The translations under genes were made by a program, and so were the position numbers. Positions 33,093 through 44,369 of a stretch of DNA of 64,000 nucleotides are shown piece after piece. The DNA is from Allium sativum (lineage: Eukaryota > Streptophyta > Magnoliopsida > Asparagales > Amaryllidaceae): NCBI GenBank assembly GCA_030737875.1, contig CM060924.1, forward strand, positions 144,888,197 to 144,952,196, in the 5' to 3' direction. The number at the start of each line of letters is the position of its first letter. Positions within the stretch are counted from its first letter, which is position 1. Under the pieces are notes generated by a model, which made no database searches, was not told where the DNA came from, and saw only the letters and a list, made by a program, of their open reading frames with translations.

Positions 33093-33184
33093 TGTCGACA
33101 GGGCTGTCGACAGGGCAGTCGACACCCTAGGACCCCTGTCGACATGCCTGTCGACATGGGGGCCCTGGCGGGAATTTTCCCGCC
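33093..33184. promoter_or_regulatory. U3 palindrome block of element B (left LTR)
   Basis: Several GTCGAC sites in 12-bp units of the form CTGTCGACAGGG are followed by the palindrome GGCGGGAATTTTCCCGCC (33167-33184). The latter contains TTCCCGCC on both strands, close to the plant E2F site TTTCCCGC. The right LTR (41233-41312) lacks one 12-bp unit. Regulatory function is inferred. Confidence 0.5.
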
Positions 33185-33436
33185 TGACACCAATTAGCCC
33201 TAATCCTTGTTTTTAATTTGAAATTTAAATCTGTTTTTAGCATAGAAATTTCTGAAAACTTCAATGGGCCTTACCCGGGTCATACGGACTCCGATTTTCG
33301 AAAACTCGGACTCTATTTCGCGCATTTTTCCGAGACGAACGCAATGGCATAGCCCGTTTCCCCTGATTCAGATTTTTGAATTTAATTCTGCCTCGATTTA
33401 TGTTATAACAGTTTATTGAAAATACGGGTTGTTACA

Positions 33437-33471
33437 TTCTCCCCTCCTTAAAGGATTTCGTCCCCGAAATC
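33437..33471 (-). other. Polypurine tract and adjacent hairpin of element B
   Basis: On the minus strand, GATTTCG-GGGA-CGAAATC (33454-33471) is followed by AAGGAGGGGAGAA (33437-33449) next to the 3' LTR, the same layout as in A and C. Confidence 0.85.
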
Positions 33472-34005
33472 TTCAAGTTAGGAAGAACATATCCTACCAT
33501 CCAACATCCATCTACTCAAAACATCATCCACGAGCAACCATTGTCCTTAAAAGATTCTAAATGCTGTATGAACATATGCAGAAGTGTGTGTATATGTACC
33601 TATCTAATGCAAAGATCAATGCCAAATATGTTAGTGAAATGTATCCATATGTATGCAAATCCCTCACATAATGTATAATATCTACATGCGTGCTCAATCA
33701 TACATCCATATGCAACATCCATGTGATTGCATACAAATTTCATCCAAGAATAAGCATAAACACTCATGCACATGCAATATGAGGAGTGTGTGAGCCGATC
33801 TAGTGCCTAATGTGTATCATGCATCCACGAGTAACCACTTGCAAACACTTGCAACCACTTGCAACCATCAAACATAACATGTTTCAAACACATGTTTCAT
33901 CCAAAGGGTTTCAACCTAAGGTTCTCATGACAAGATTAGCACGATAACTAGATAAACATGGATAGCAAAGAGAAAGATACGCTAACAAAGGAAAGAGATT
34001 GAGAG
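33472..34005 (-). other. Element B 3' untranslated region
   Basis: About 530 bp between the end of pol and the polypurine tract, with repeats of TTGCAACCAC (minus: GTGGTTGCAA). It matches the A and C untranslated regions in part (GATCGGCTCA and CACACAC words). No frame. Confidence 0.5.
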
Positions 34006-34971
34006 TGTACCCTCAAAAAGGAATGGATAAAGCCCACGCATCTTCTCCTCGGTTTCCCAAGTTGCGTCTTCTTCGGCTTCACCCCATTAAACCTTTACCA
34101 GCCTAACCTCTCGATTCCTTAGCTTCTTGGTCTCCGTTCCCAAGATACGGATCGGAGCTCTCCTCAAAGTTGCTTCTTTCTCTACTTCCACGTCTTCAAG
34201 AATGCAAGGTTCAACCACCTCAGCGGACTCATGTAGGCACTTTCGGAGATGCGAGACATGAAAGACATTATGCACTCCGGACAACTTCTCGGGCAATTGC
34301 ACTTTATAAGCCATCTTCCCAATTCTCTCTATGATAGGGAAGGGTCCAACAAATCTCGGTGCCAACTTCCCAACAGCTCCAAATCGGACCACATTCCGTA
34401 AAGGAGAAACCTTTACGAAAACCTTGTCCACAACATCAAACTCCAAATCGGATCTTCGCTTATCAGCATAGGATTTCTGTCGGTCTTGGGCCGCCTTCAT
34501 CCGTCTTCTAATCAACTCAACCTTCTCGGATGTATCTCTAATCATGTCGGGTCCAAGTATAAGCTTATCTGTAGTCTCCCACCAACATGTAGGCGACTTG
34601 CACGGCCTCCCATATAAAGCTTCAAATGGTGCCATCCCTATGCTTGCTTGATAACTGTTATTATGTGCAAACTCAACAAGAGGAAGATGGTCTTCCCAAG
34701 CACCACCAAAATCCAGAATGCAAAGCCTCAACAGGTCCTCAAGTACCCTATTCACCCTTTCTGTTTGACCGTCTGTTTGTGGGTGATAGGCCGTACTCAG
34801 GTTCAACCTTGTGCCCATAGCCTCTTGCAAACTGTTCCAGAACTGACTAGTAAAGATGGGGTCTCGGTCACTGACTATGCTGGAAGGGACTCCATGTAGT
34901 CGTACTATCTCACGAAGATATACTGATGCTAGTCCAGATGCGGTCCTTTTGCTCTTTACCGAAATGAGCAC
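34006..34971 (-). pseudogene. Element B integrase C-terminal part and broken chromodomain-like tail
   Basis: After the frameshift near 34960 the reading continues in another frame for 294 codons (34971 to 34087). It carries [12 protein letters not shown] and [16 protein letters not shown], so the second catalytic aspartate and the glutamate are kept, then [11 protein letters not shown] and [17 protein letters not shown] at 34087-34089 interrupts the tail right after VRLVKV; the same frame then resumes with an ATWETEEKM and YPFLFEG-like sequence down to about 34008. The first ATG of this frame is not a real start. Confidence 0.85.
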
Positions 34972-37900
34972 TCTTCGTAAGCCTATCTACAATGACCCAT
35001 ATGCTCGTATTCCCCTTTCTTGACCTTGGAAGCCCATCAACAAAGTCCATAGAAATACTTTCCAACTTCCATAGCGGGACCTCTAGAGGATGCAATAGCC
35101 CACCGGGCTTCTTCGACTCAGCTTTTACTCTCTGACAAATAACACATCTCGAGACAAACTCGGCCACATCCTTCTTCATTCCAGGCCAGAAGAAAATGCG
35201 CTTCATATCCTTATACATCTTATCACCGCCTGGATGTATAGTCAACTTGGAGCGATGTGCTTCCTCAAGGACTTTCCTCACCAAGTCTTCCACCATCGGA
35301 ACACAAAGCCTTCCGTCTCTCCTCAGCCAACCTTTATCGTCTATAGAATATCGAGCAAGGTGACTAGATGTCTCCCCTCGAATCAGCTTATCCATGATCT
35401 CAATTATCTGAGGGTCTTCCTTCTGCGAAGCCCCAACTTGTTCCAGAAGGGTAGGCCTGAGCTCTAGAGATGCTAAAGAACCGGTCATCGATTCAACTGT
35501 CAAAGAAAAATCAAAGGTTTCCAAGAACTCTAAATTCTTCATCTCAACAAATAGAGGACTTAGTGTCAGCCTTTTTCTACTCAACGCATCCGCTACAACA
35601 TTCCCCTTGCCAGGGGTATAGGCTATATCAAAATCATAGGATGCCAAGAATTCCATCCATCTTTGCTGCCTCAAGTTCAGATCCTTCTGCGAAAAGAGAT
35701 ACTTCAAAGACTTATGATCAGTATACAGCTCAAATCTCTCTCCCAGAAGATAATGACGCCAAGCCTTGAGTGCATATACAATCGCTGCCAACTCTAGATC
35801 ATGAGTGGGATAATTCCTCTCATGCACCTTAAGTTGCCTCCCACCAAAACATATAACCCTGCCCTCTTGCATCAAAACGGCGCCCAATCCCGTGCCACAA
35901 GCATCAGTGTACACGGTAAATATCTTACCACCATCGGGTAAAGCTAGAACTGGTGCTGAGGTAAGGGCTCTCTTGAGTCTCTGAAAAGCAAGCTCACAAT
36001 CCATATCCCAAGCAAAAACTAAGTTCTTCTTCGTCAACTTAGTAAGAGGAGCGGATATCTTCGCGAAGTCCTTGATGAACTTCCGGTAAAAACCCGCAAG
36101 ACCTAGGAAGCTTCTCACCTCGGTTGCATTCCTTGGAGTCTTCCAATCCTGAACTGCAACCACCTTAGCGGGATCCACCGCTAAGCCTTGCTTGGATACG
36201 ATATGCCCAAGGAATCTGACTTCCCTTCTCCAAAAGTGGCACTTGGAGAACTTGGCCTTTAACTGATGTGCTCTAAGCGTATCCATCACCTCTACAAGAT
36301 GCCTCGCGTGCTCTTCTTCATCCTTGGAGAAGACCAGAATATCATCCACAAAGACCACGACAAACTTGTTCAAGAACTCCCGAAACACCCTACTCATCAA
36401 GTCCACAAAATACGCGGGTGCATTCGTCAAACCGAACGGCATAACAAGCCATTCAAAGAATCCGTCTGGAGTTCTGAATGTAGTCTTGTCTATACTATCT
36501 TCAGCCACTCTGAGCTGATGAAAACCCGTAGCAAGATCAAGCTGAGAGAAAACAGAAGCACCAACAAGCTGATCAAAGAGATCATCGATCCTCGGTAACG
36601 GGTGTCTGTTCTTCTTAGTCAGCTTATTCAATTCCCTATAATCCACACAGAGCCGAAGAGAACCATCTGCCTTAGTAGCGAACACCACAGGCGCTCCCCA
36701 TTCGGATATGCTTCTTCTGATGAAGTTCTTCTCAAGCAATTCTTTCACTTGCTTGCTCAGCTCCCGTCTCTCACGCGGAGCCATATGCCGAACGGGCAAA
36801 GAAACAGGCTTAGCATTATCCACCAGATAAATGCGAAAATCAATCTCTCGTTTCGGGGGCAACCCCGTAACTTCATCAAAAACATCTGGATAATCTCGGA
36901 CCACCCTTACAGACTGAAGGGCTTCCTCTGACGAGTCGAGAGATTCAAGATAGCACAACATGGCGGGATTCTTCGGATTGCATGAAATCTCTAAGGTGTT
37001 GCCAAGGCGAGTCACAAGCCTCACAACCCTATGCTCACAATCAAGAATGGCTCCATATCGAGACAGCCAATCCATGCCCAGTATCAATCTGTATCCCCTG
37101 AAACCAAGAACATATGCACTACACAAGAACTCTACACTGAGTATAGAGATCCTCAGATCCTCACATATCATAGATAGATGAGCAGAACCCCCAATGGGAT
37201 TCGAAACACAAACGGGATCATCCACTAAGCTAGTACTAAGGTGCAAGCTATCAACAAGATCAGATGAAATAAAGCTATGTGATGCACCAGAATCAAACAA
37301 AGTACGGACTGGAAGATCAGAAACATAAACAAGGTTCTCAACAGAAACACTACCTCGATCGGGAACTGGAGCGGTATTGAGAGCATGAACTTGCCCTCCT
37401 GAAGGTCCAGCCTGTCCTTTCTTCTTCGGGCACTCCTTGCTGAAGTGTCCAGTCTCACCACAGGAAAAACATCCACCACTAAGCTTCCTTTTCTTCTTCC
37501 TACAATCCTTAGCAAAGTGTCCAGGCACACCACAGTAATTGCACTTTCCCTTGCCTTTGTTGTTGTTGTTCCCCTTCTTGTTCTTGCCCTGATTCCCCTG
37601 GCTTCTTTGACCACCTTGATTGCCTTTGCCTTGAGAATCAGTCTTCTTTGCTTGAGTATCACTCGACTTGACTTCTTTCCTTCCATCTCCCTGAAGCAGA
37701 GCCATATTGACCAAACTCTCAAAAGTAGCCCCGTGCGGAATATGTGACATCGCCAAGCCCTGCAGCGGCTCATTCAACCCTCTAGCAAATCGAAGAGCCT
37801 TCTTCTCCGGAGTGTTCACCATATCCAAACCAAAACGGGCCAGCTGATTAAACTTGTTCACATACTCCTTAACAGACATATCACCTTGCTTTAATGCAAT

Positions 37901-38458
37901 GAACTTCTCCATCTGTAAATTCGCCTCAGCAGAAGATAGAAACTTGGCCACAAATCTAGCCCTCAAATCGGCCCAAGTCTCAACGGGCCTCGTCCCATTG
38001 GTGACCTCCCACCGATAGGCCGCCTCATCCTTCAAAAGCCACACTGTCAATAAGATCTTTCTCTCGTCATCAATCCCAAAGATAGCAAACAAGTCCTCAG
38101 TGTCTTTCAGCCAATTCCTAGCTTCAACAAAAGATTCCGTGCCTAGGAAATTCTTGCCTCCCATCGCCTTGATGTCTTTACAAACCTTCGTGAACTCAAC
38201 CTGATGATGCTGAGGGGGAGGAGGAGGAAGAGGAGCCTCAGCAACAGGAGGGGGAGGAACATTAACTGCTGGAGGAACCACCGGAGGAGGGACATTAGCA
38301 ACGGGAGGAGGAATATTAACATTAGGGGGAGGATTCTCAACTACAGGAGGAGGAGTGGGAGTAGGGTTTGCGGGGCCGGCTGCCGCCCTAGCTTCTAGAA
38401 GCCTCCTATACCAGAGTGGCACATTTACTCCATCCGGGATGGCAAGATCCTCAGCCAT
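34910..38458 (-). pseudogene. Element B gag-pol polyprotein, frameshifted in integrase
   Basis: One open frame of 1182 codons, about 85-90% of which is genuine polyprotein. Order: Gag domain with a long proline-rich linker (about 32-88), CCHC knuckles [14 protein letters not shown] and [14 protein letters not shown] (about 304-342), protease [12 protein letters not shown] (about 388), RT with FVDDIL (about 702), RNase H ([17 protein letters not shown]), integrase zinc region (about 1065-1110) and first catalytic aspartate in MDFVDGLP (about 1137). After DRLTKSAHF a net loss of about five bases near 34960 shifts the frame, so the last 20 or so residues are spurious. The start sits just after a TTTCAG word, as in A and C. 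Confidence 0.92.
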
Positions 38459-38471
38459 ACTGAAACGAAGG
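38459..38471 (-). other. Pyrimidine-AG motif just upstream of element B gag start
   Basis: On the minus strand, TCCTTCGTTTCAG ends one base before the gag ATG. A (21659-21671) and C (45690-45702) have the same arrangement. It resembles a 3' splice site and could receive the LTR donor; unproven. Confidence 0.4.
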
Positions 38472-38637
38472 ATAAGATAAGGTTAGGTCAAGGGAACGAA
38501 GGATAACGCTAATGGCTTTTTGGGGAATAGCCATTTTAAAATAGTAGACTTTTCTTTGGAAAATACTTTATACTTGTTTTGAAAATAGTTTTTCAAAAGT
38601 CTTTTAAAAACTTTTTGTCCTTTCTTGCAAACCATAT

Positions 38638-38649
38638 GCTCTGATACCA
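38638..38649 (-). other. Primer-binding site of element B
   Basis: GCTCTGATACCA on the plus strand is TGGTATCAGAGC in element sense, four bases from the 5' LTR end at 38654. It matches initiator-Met tRNA. Confidence 0.95.
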
Positions 38650-38653
38650 AATT

Positions 38654-41564
38654 TGTAACACCCCACCTCCGCTAGGGTCACTCTTTCGGGGGCACTAGCT
38701 TCTGGGGGGTGTTAGAACTGGGTAAGCATGCATAATGATATATCAAGGCAGAACAGGAACACAAACATATATGTAAAACAGAGTAAATGAGAATAAAACA
38801 GCGGAATATCTCAAACCATCTCAAAACAAGTCTAGTACATCATAAAGTCATCTGCCAAAATAAATATGTCTAGTACAACATAAACAGAAATACTGAAATA
38901 CATAGTGCTATCCCCAAAAATAAAAGTGATAAGCCATAGCGAGCTCAATATCCAGACATACATGAGCTATCCAGCGAACAAGCAAGCGATCCAAGCTAAG
39001 CACCACTGTTCCCTCCCTGAGAACCTAGGGGGGGAAACGGAAGAAAAGAAGCGAAAGAAAATAGGTCAGTCAAAAAGACTGGTAAGCCCTACTACGATCA
39101 GTCTATAAACTAATAAAGCTAACATCATGATGGAAACTGAGATGAATATACTGGCAATAGATAAAGGTGTCATCACATAAAGAAGATTAAGCTTTGCACC
39201 ACAGTGTACTAGCAAACTAACATTACAGGTAATGATCCCTCAGCCCAAAACTTTGGCCCAAATAGCAGGAGGTGACCTTAATACAAGGTCCAGCCCAACG
39301 GTCTAATCGATCGGCTCCCTATAAACCTAACACGTCAAGTGTTGGTGTCTATACGGCCCACATATGGTTGTAGTCAGACTGTGCTGGGTTCACCTTTGGG
39401 TGTATCAAGCCCTCGGGTGTCAACCCCAGACACCTAAGCAATAATGCACAGTCTAAACCTACTGGTACCCGTGCCTCGAGTTTGTCCAACACCGAACTAC
39501 GTGCACGTCCGTAGCCCGCCTGGACCCGCACCGCTGTACCACTCAGCCGTCGCTTTGGTCGCTTACATCAGTCCAGTAATCGTGCCCCGCCCTAGCCTAG
39601 CCTCTAGGGTTGTGAATGATACCAAACTGGGATTACTGCTGGAACAGACCACGTTGCTAGGGTTTTCTAAGAGGGTTAAGTGTGGTTTAACCCCTCACTA
39701 ATCATGGATTAAATTAGTTAAGTGTAACCAACAGTTCACCACTTAACCCCATTGAATCCCTCGTATCCCCAAAATTGGTTAAGTATTAGTGGGCCATGAC
39801 TTAACCCTAATTATGAGGCATTAATTTAATTGTACCTTAACCTCTCACATTAGACTTTGTTGCGGTTACTAGTTAAGCCGGGCGGGTCCGGGTAGCTTTA
39901 CACCACAACTTGGTCTAACCTCGGGCCCCAGGTACACATGACCAACTTCTCACATTGGATCCTATTGTTTGTAGCAACTAGTTAAGCCGGTCGGTTCCGG
40001 GTAGGTTTACGCTACAAACTCAACCCAACCTCGAGTTGGCCACACATGTTTTCTAAGTGTCATGTCCACTTTATTTCAAACCATAATTATAAGTTTAACT
40101 TGGGTAGATTCAACTTAATAGGTAAATTCCCAAGGGGTAGACCTAACTTAATAGGTAAACTCCCAATCTTATATTTTCATGTATTTTAAGTTTCACCCAA
40201 ACCCCCCCCCCCCCCCCCCAACGTCATTCTATCGCTTACATATTCGTCATAACGCATAAAGGATAGGAAGAGGGAACTTGGCACAACATACATGATAAAT
40301 CTTACATGTCATAATAAGCATGCATAACATGTTGGACTTGCATAACTTAGCATAGTGAACTTGCACAAACATGCATAACTTGTTAAACTTGCAAATCATG
40401 GCATAGTGAACTTGCATAAACATGCATAACTTGTTAAACTTGCAAATCATGGCATAGTGAACTTGCATAAACATGCATAACTTGTTAAACTTGCAAATCA
40501 TGGCATAGTGGACTTGCATAAACATGCATAACTTGTTAAACTTGCAAATCATGGCATAGTGAACTTGCATAAACATGCATAACTTATCAAACATATGTAA
40601 CATAGCTTAGGGAACTCACATAAGTATGCATAACTCATTAAACATGCATAACATAGCATAGTGAACTCGCATAAGCATGCATAACTCATTAAACATACAA
40701 AATTCCCGACTTTCATCACATATTAACTTTAGAGTTTCTAAAATGAAGGTAAGAGGGCTTACAAATATTATGAAGACACAAATCTACTAATAAAGATTGA
40801 GAAGCCCTTTTATGCAAGCATATAAAACCCCAAAACAAAGCTCCAATTAACAAAAATCCCAAAAACTCTAGCTTAGCAAATAAAGCTTGCAACTTGATGA
40901 TGTATGCAAGCTAATGATCATTCATACAACTTAGAAAAGCTTGTATGAACATCAAAATCTTCTTAGAATTGATTTTTGAAGAGGGTGGAGGCTAGGGTTC
41001 TTAGGTGGAGGCCATTTGAGATTTCAATTTGACATAGTTTGGTTGCTAGAGTGAATAATGAGGGTTTAGGGGGGGATTAGGGGCTTATTTATGGAAGATT
41101 AGAGTGTTTTTAGCCCTAGGATTAACCCTAGGTTAGTTTTGGCCCGTCAGATCTCGGAATTCTCTAGAACCAAGCCACAAGACCAAGCCCAAATCAAAAT
41201 GGTGCGCCAGGCAAAACTGCCTGGCTACCCCGTGTCGACAGGGCAGTCGACACCCTAGGACCCCTGTCGACATGCCTGTCGACATGGGGGCCCTGGCGGG
41301 AATTTTCCCGCCTGACACCAATTAGCCCTAATCCTTGTTTTTAATTTGAAATTTAAATCTGTTTTTAGCATAGAAATTTCTGAAAACTTCAATGGGCCTT
41401 ACCTGGGTCATACGGACTCCGATTTTCGAAAACTCGGACTCTATTTCGCGTATTTTTCCGAGACGAACGCAAAGGCAGAGCCCGTTTCCCCTGATTCAGA
41501 TTTTTGAATTTAATTCTGCCTCGATTTATGTTATAACAGTTTATTGAAAATACGGGTTGTTACA
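38654..41564 (-). repeat. Element B 5' LTR (right side)
   Basis: Counterpart of the left LTR, 2911 bp. Modules at 39841-39923 and 39946-40033, array at 40358-40590, hairpin at 39067-39081, donor-like GTAAGC at 40762, acceptor-like AG at 39025. The TATA word differs: where the left LTR has TATAAATAA, this one reads CATAAATAA (41085-41093). This is the LTR that would drive the element. The G tract beside the acceptor is 7 here and 14 in the left LTR. Confidence 0.9.
39067..39081 (-). promoter_or_regulatory. Hairpin at putative branch point, element B 5' LTR
   Basis: In element sense, CAGTC-TTTTT-GACTG followed by ACC, so the 3' arm plus AC reads CTGAC. The middle pair is T-A instead of the A-T of elements A and C. 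The left LTR copy is at 30925-30939. Confidence 0.6.
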
Positions 41565-41569
41565 TTATG

Positions 41570-42096
41570 GGCACTACAATTCGCTTTGTTATATTAGATT
41601 AATGCTAGAATAAAATTGCTGGGTTTGAAGTTAGTAGTAGTATCTGAAAAATAGAATGCTAGCCTTGGATGGATGTCATGACACTATCGGCAAGTATGGA
41701 AGAAGATGGGATTTGGATGTGGGGCTCCCAATCGGGATTGAATGGGATGCTTTTCAAAATTGCAATGTCATAGGCTCTAAGATATGAACTTTATTGTGTT
41801 CATTATGCTAGGGTTAGATTAGGGTCAAATTACAATCTTTTCACTAGCCTGCCCAATGGGCTTTGTTAATTAGTTGTTGTATTGTCATCACTGACCAAAC
41901 CGTCTTAGAAAAAAAAATTAGATGTCAATTTATTAATTAAGTCAGTGTTTATACAGATATTGAATTATGATAATACAGGTATGTGAACCCACTGCAATGG
42001 TCAACAGCACAATAAAGAATGTTTCACACATAAACAACCTCTTTTTGACATATAAATTTGCGGAGCTCTATATATATTAGAACAATTCACAGTAAA
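41570..42096 (+). mobile_element. Helitron body, third segment
   Basis: About 530 bp between elements B and C. A G-rich patch (41690-41780) differs from the AT-rich rest and may be a captured exon, but no family is recognised. It ends with the C target duplication GTAAA (42092-42096). Confidence 0.45.
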
Positions 42097-42348
42097 TGTA
42101 AAACCCCGTGTATTCTATAACTGTGAAATTAACAAATTAAAGTATAATTAATTTGGCCCAAAGAACTAAGGGAAACGGGATACGCCATTGCGTTCGTCTC
42201 GGAAAAATACGCGAAATAGAGTACGAGTTTTCGAAAAACGGAGTCCGTATGAAGAAGATATAGCCTCCGGAAGTTTCTGAATTAAGTTTAAAATTCGAAC
42301 AGCTCAGAAAAACAAGTTTAAAATTAAAAATCGGGCCCAATTGGCCAA

Positions 42349-42460
42349 GGCGGGAAAACTCCCGCCTAATGCACCCAGATCGACTGGGCTGTCGACCTGG
42401 TCTAGCCAGGTCGACAGGGCTGTCGACAGGGCTGTCGACCTGGTCCAGACCCAGGTCGAA
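42349..42460. promoter_or_regulatory. U3 palindrome block of element C (5' LTR)
   Basis: GGCGGGA-AAAC-TCCCGCC is followed by several GTCGAC palindromes in CTGTCGACAGGG and AGGTCGAC settings. The 3' LTR block (50899-51025) has one extra 12-bp unit. The same kinds of element, in the same zone, occur in B. Function is inferred. Confidence 0.5.
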
Positions 42461-42617
42461 CCCAGTCCACCCTGGCTGGCCTAGTCTATGTTGGTCGATT
42501 TTCAGAAGCATGCTTTGTCATTAGGGCTAGGTGGCAGGCTCTAATTGGTCTCTCTTTCGAATGAATGGCTACGATCAATCCAAGCAACATCGATGGTCCT
42601 AATCAGTTCATAAACTC

Positions 42618-42625
42618 TATAAAAA
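42618..42625 (+). promoter_or_regulatory. TATA box of element C 5' LTR
   Basis: TATAAAAA, followed by a leader rich in A and C (ACCCTAGACTCAACC). The 3' LTR copy is at 51180-51187. Confidence 0.6.
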
Positions 42626-42940
42626 TGACCCTAGACTCAACCTAATCTATTCATTCAAAAATAAGAACAAAGCCATCATGCTGCTGAGGAACGACTAGGA
42701 GTAGCCACCAATTTGGGAGAAGACTAGGAGGAAAATTCTAAAGCATAAAGCAACTTAAACAAATCAAATCAACAAGGAATCGCATCTCCAAATCCCTAAA
42801 TTGGAGAATTCGCCACATAATTGTAAGTAGAGTATTATTTTGGTATGAACGAATAATTGTGTTGGTTTGTATACTTGATTTGTGGTGATAAAGCAATTCA
42901 TATTTGGGCGTTACTATGATTCTTATCGATTTGGAATATT

Positions 42941-43150
42941 GTATACGTTTGGATATTCGCAAAGCATGTTATTCATTATAAAAACTACACGTTTGCGGTA
43001 GTTTTATGCAAGTATACGTTTGGATATTCGCAAAGCATGTTATTCATTATAAAAACTACATGTTTGTGGTAGTTTTATGCAAGTATACGTTTGGAATATT
43101 CGCAAATTATGTAATTCATGTTGAAGCTACATGTATGTAGTTGTTTAATT
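42941..43150. repeat. 71-bp tandem repeat in element C 5' LTR
   Basis: Two full units (42941-43011, 43012-43082) and a diverged third, each beginning GTATACGTTTGGA. In the 3' LTR they lie at 51503-51710. Confidence 0.88.
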
Positions 43151-44172
43151 GAAATTCATGCAAGTTTGGGGTTTTGCTACTATGTCATCATAATATGTAT
43201 TTTTGTACAAAAATCATTTTTGTGAGTAATTGGAACAAATTTGGGTTATTATAATTCATATGAAATTATGTTGAAAATTTGGCATCATGATCTATGTATT
43301 AAGCCATACTTTTGTACTTTGCGAACTTATGAATATGACTAGGCTATGATTGATATTTTGCATAATTGAAAACCATGTTAGGTCTATATTGTTAAGAAGA
43401 ATTATATGATGACATATGTGGTACATAGCTAGGTTAGATTCAAAATCCCATTTGCAAGTTTGCATGACTAAAGTAAAAATCATGATTTCATGTTAGAAAT
43501 ATTTATGCCATAAGTATATGTGTGCCATGGTTATGTGAATAGATTTATAATCATGATTAAGTTGGATTAATTCTAGTTGAATTATACTTTTGTATTAGTC
43601 ACAAAAGTAAGCACCTTTGCAAACATGTAGTAATCTTATAAACATGATTTGCTTATGTTTGACATTATGCCTAAATAAAATATAGGTTTATGTTGTAGTT
43701 AAGCCTATGTGTCAATAGTGATATTCTTAACTTAACTACAAGTTTACATGGTTTGATTCATGTCACTTATGCTTTATGACCAAAGTATATGTTACTACTA
43801 TGCAAGTACACCAGTTTCTATTTTGTAGTTCCAACGTTACGTTGCAAGTTCATGCGTTCACATTCCCCTTTTTGTGTATGTAATCACGCTTTAAGCCTCC
43901 CCTTTTCGCATGGCTAGGTTGGGCTTAAAAAGGCTAAGCCCAACATATATATGATAAACGGACGTATTAAACGGGGGAAAATAACGTTGGGTTAAATTTA
44001 TTAATAAATGAAAAGATAAAGTAAAGGGGCCCAAATTCAAGAATGGGTTGGGCCCATGATTGGTGTAAATCTTTACACCATTTGCTTAATAATGGGCCGC
44101 AAATATTTACATATAAGAAAATAAAGAAGAAAGACAAAATATGTAAATGTAGAACATACGATGTGTTTAACC

Positions 44173-44369
44173 CTAGGTTGGATTGAGTTGTGATGTAAAC
44201 CTGCCCGGAACCGCCCGGCTGTCCAGTAGTCACAACAATACCTATCCAATGTGGGTGGTTAAACATGGAGCCTAATAAGGACCCGAGGTTAGACTGAGTT
44301 GTGGCGTAAGACTGCCCGGAACCAACCGGCAACAGGCAGCCACAACAATACCTGTCTAATGTGAGAGGT
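44173..44369 (+). repeat. Duplicated module with CCCGG core, element C 5' LTR
   Basis: Copies 44173-44259 and 44283-44369 run from GAGGTTAGACTGAGTTGTGG-type text through CTGCCCGGAACC to AATGTG(A/G)G(A/T)GGT. GTTGTGG/CCACAAC and TTAGAC/GTCTAA words can pair. The 3' LTR copies are at 52734-52820 and 52846-52931. Confidence 0.8.

Larger units (their letters stand above)
30507..33436 (-). repeat. Element B 3' LTR (left side)
   Basis: In window orientation it starts TGTAACACCCCACC and ends GGGTTGTTACA. Element-sense features: GTCGAC-rich block 33093-33158, GGCGGGAATTTTCCCGCC at 33167-33184, TATAAATAA at 32945-32953, donor-like GTAAGC at 32623, a 51-bp tandem array (32219-32449), two CCCGG-type modules (31803-31890 and 31698-31780), a C tract (32064-32081), hairpin 30925-30939, and a pyrimidine tract with AG at 30878. 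Confidence 0.9.
30507..41564 (-). mobile_element. Element B: Ty3/gypsy chromovirus-like retrotransposon, minus strand
   Basis: LTRs of 2930 bp (left, 3' in element sense) and 2911 bp (right, 5') bracket a 5.2-kb internal region. The duplication TTATG occurs at 30502-30506 and 41565-41569. The primer-binding site is at 38638-38649 on the minus strand, and the polypurine tract at 33437-33449. The gag-pol frame is 1182 codons long before a frameshift in integrase; a stop lies in the C-terminal tail. LTRs differ by about 1% in stretches compared by eye. It is the only one of the three with gag and pol joined in a single open frame. Confidence 0.92.

Noticed and set aside
37225..37773. 182-residue minus-strand frame over element B gag
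   Set aside because: It is an alternative-frame shadow of gag, whose own frame carries the zinc knuckles and protease motif.
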